Assembly (NCBI RefSeq): GCF_003355155.1
Contig: NZ_CP031320.1
Span: forward strand, 6,747,861 to 6,811,860
Direction of reading: 5' to 3'
Length of the DNA: 64,000 nt
Source: Streptomyces armeniacus
GTDB lineage: Bacteria > Actinomycetota > Actinomycetes > Streptomycetales > Streptomycetaceae
Of this stretch, positions 63,966-64,000 are shown one piece after another. The notes under the pieces were generated by a model. The model saw only the letters and a list, made by a program, of their open reading frames with translations. It was not told the origin of the DNA and ran no database searches. The number at the start of each line of letters is the position of its first letter. Within the stretch, counting starts at the first letter, position 1. A program made the translations under genes and the position numbers.

Positions 63966-64000
63966 TCAGCCGCAGACCTTCTTCAGCTCTTCGCCGAGCG
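63966..64000 (-). CDS. C-terminal end of a DUF3117-like protein (cut by the window edge)
   Basis: Only eleven codons and a stop are visible: ...LGEELKKVCG. This matches the typical end of the small DUF3117 protein (Rv1211-like), which lies in this neighbourhood in mycobacteria. The match is short. Confidence 0.45.
   Translation of the reverse strand, partial: LGEELKKVCG

Overview
The window is high-GC actinobacterial DNA, most likely Streptomyces or a close relative. The signs are GTG starts, dense GC-rich intergenic hairpins, a TTA codon used sparingly, the lacI/hisC/cydA/cydB/cydCD block with a Rex operator, a 14-bp parS site, a sigE/rseA/htrA/tatB block and several genes that look leaderless. 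It is chromosomal housekeeping and accessory sequence. I found no rRNA, tRNA, CRISPR array, insertion sequence or prophage.

The window is not one clean piece of chromosome. At 31955-32030 and 53574-53653 the sequence is a degraded copy of the Illumina Nextera read-through adapter (mosaic end, constant part, an index matching the complement of CTAAGCCT, constant part, then an A-rich tail). Each copy cuts off the 5' end of a real gene (yibE/F on the right of the first, a HAD phosphatase on the left of the second). The window should be read as three contigs: 1-31954, about 32031-53573 and 53654-64000. From memory of Streptomyces coelicolor gene order these come from different loci, so neighbourhood should not be inferred across the junctions.

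Contig 1 (1-31954). It opens with two tandem, nearly identical cytochrome P450 genes, each followed by the same perfect hairpin, with a decayed P450 remnant between them. Next come a TetR regulator divergent from a frameshifted MMPL exporter, a TPR-like protein, a pentapeptide-repeat membrane protein, a HAD protein, a VOC protein, a WYL regulator divergent from a TIGR03086-type protein, a prepilin peptidase with a TTA codon, and an aldo/keto reductase. Then follow a cis-prenyltransferase, a PIN-PhoH ATPase, a secreted lysozyme-like cell-wall protein, an AI-2E-type permease, an SPFH/ribbon-helix-helix pair behind a 16-bp palindrome, and a padR/ABC/FtsX-permease operon. The contig ends with catalase divergent from ahpCD, an RsbU-like SpoIIE phosphatase with a fused anti-sigma-type ATPase, a methyltransferase and a DUF402 protein.

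Contig 2 (about 32031-53573). A 5'-truncated YibE/F transporter is followed by a small DUF5326-like protein, a cupin, a holin-like membrane protein, a low-molecular-weight tyrosine phosphatase, a fructosamine-kinase-like protein, a cystathionine gamma-lyase-like enzyme and an LCP cell-wall ligase. Then come an uncharacterised membrane protein, a metallophosphoesterase, a LacI regulator, hisC and cydA/cydB/cydCD (cytochrome bd oxidase and its assembly exporter). A Rex operator precedes cydA and a parS site lies on the cydCD start codon. An orphan sensor kinase and the HAD phosphatase end the contig.

Contig 3 (53654-64000). A lipoprotein is divergent from an MgtE-N/CBS protein coupled to a DUF1003 protein and an Mrp-type Fe-S carrier. 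These face an envelope-stress operon on the minus strand, sigE-like sigma / zinc anti-sigma / HtrA / TatB / unknown. Divergent from it is an O-methyltransferase that apparently starts at ATT, and the edge holds a few codons that look like the end of a DUF3117 gene. This layout matches the Mycobacterium tuberculosis Rv1220c-Rv1224 sigE region.
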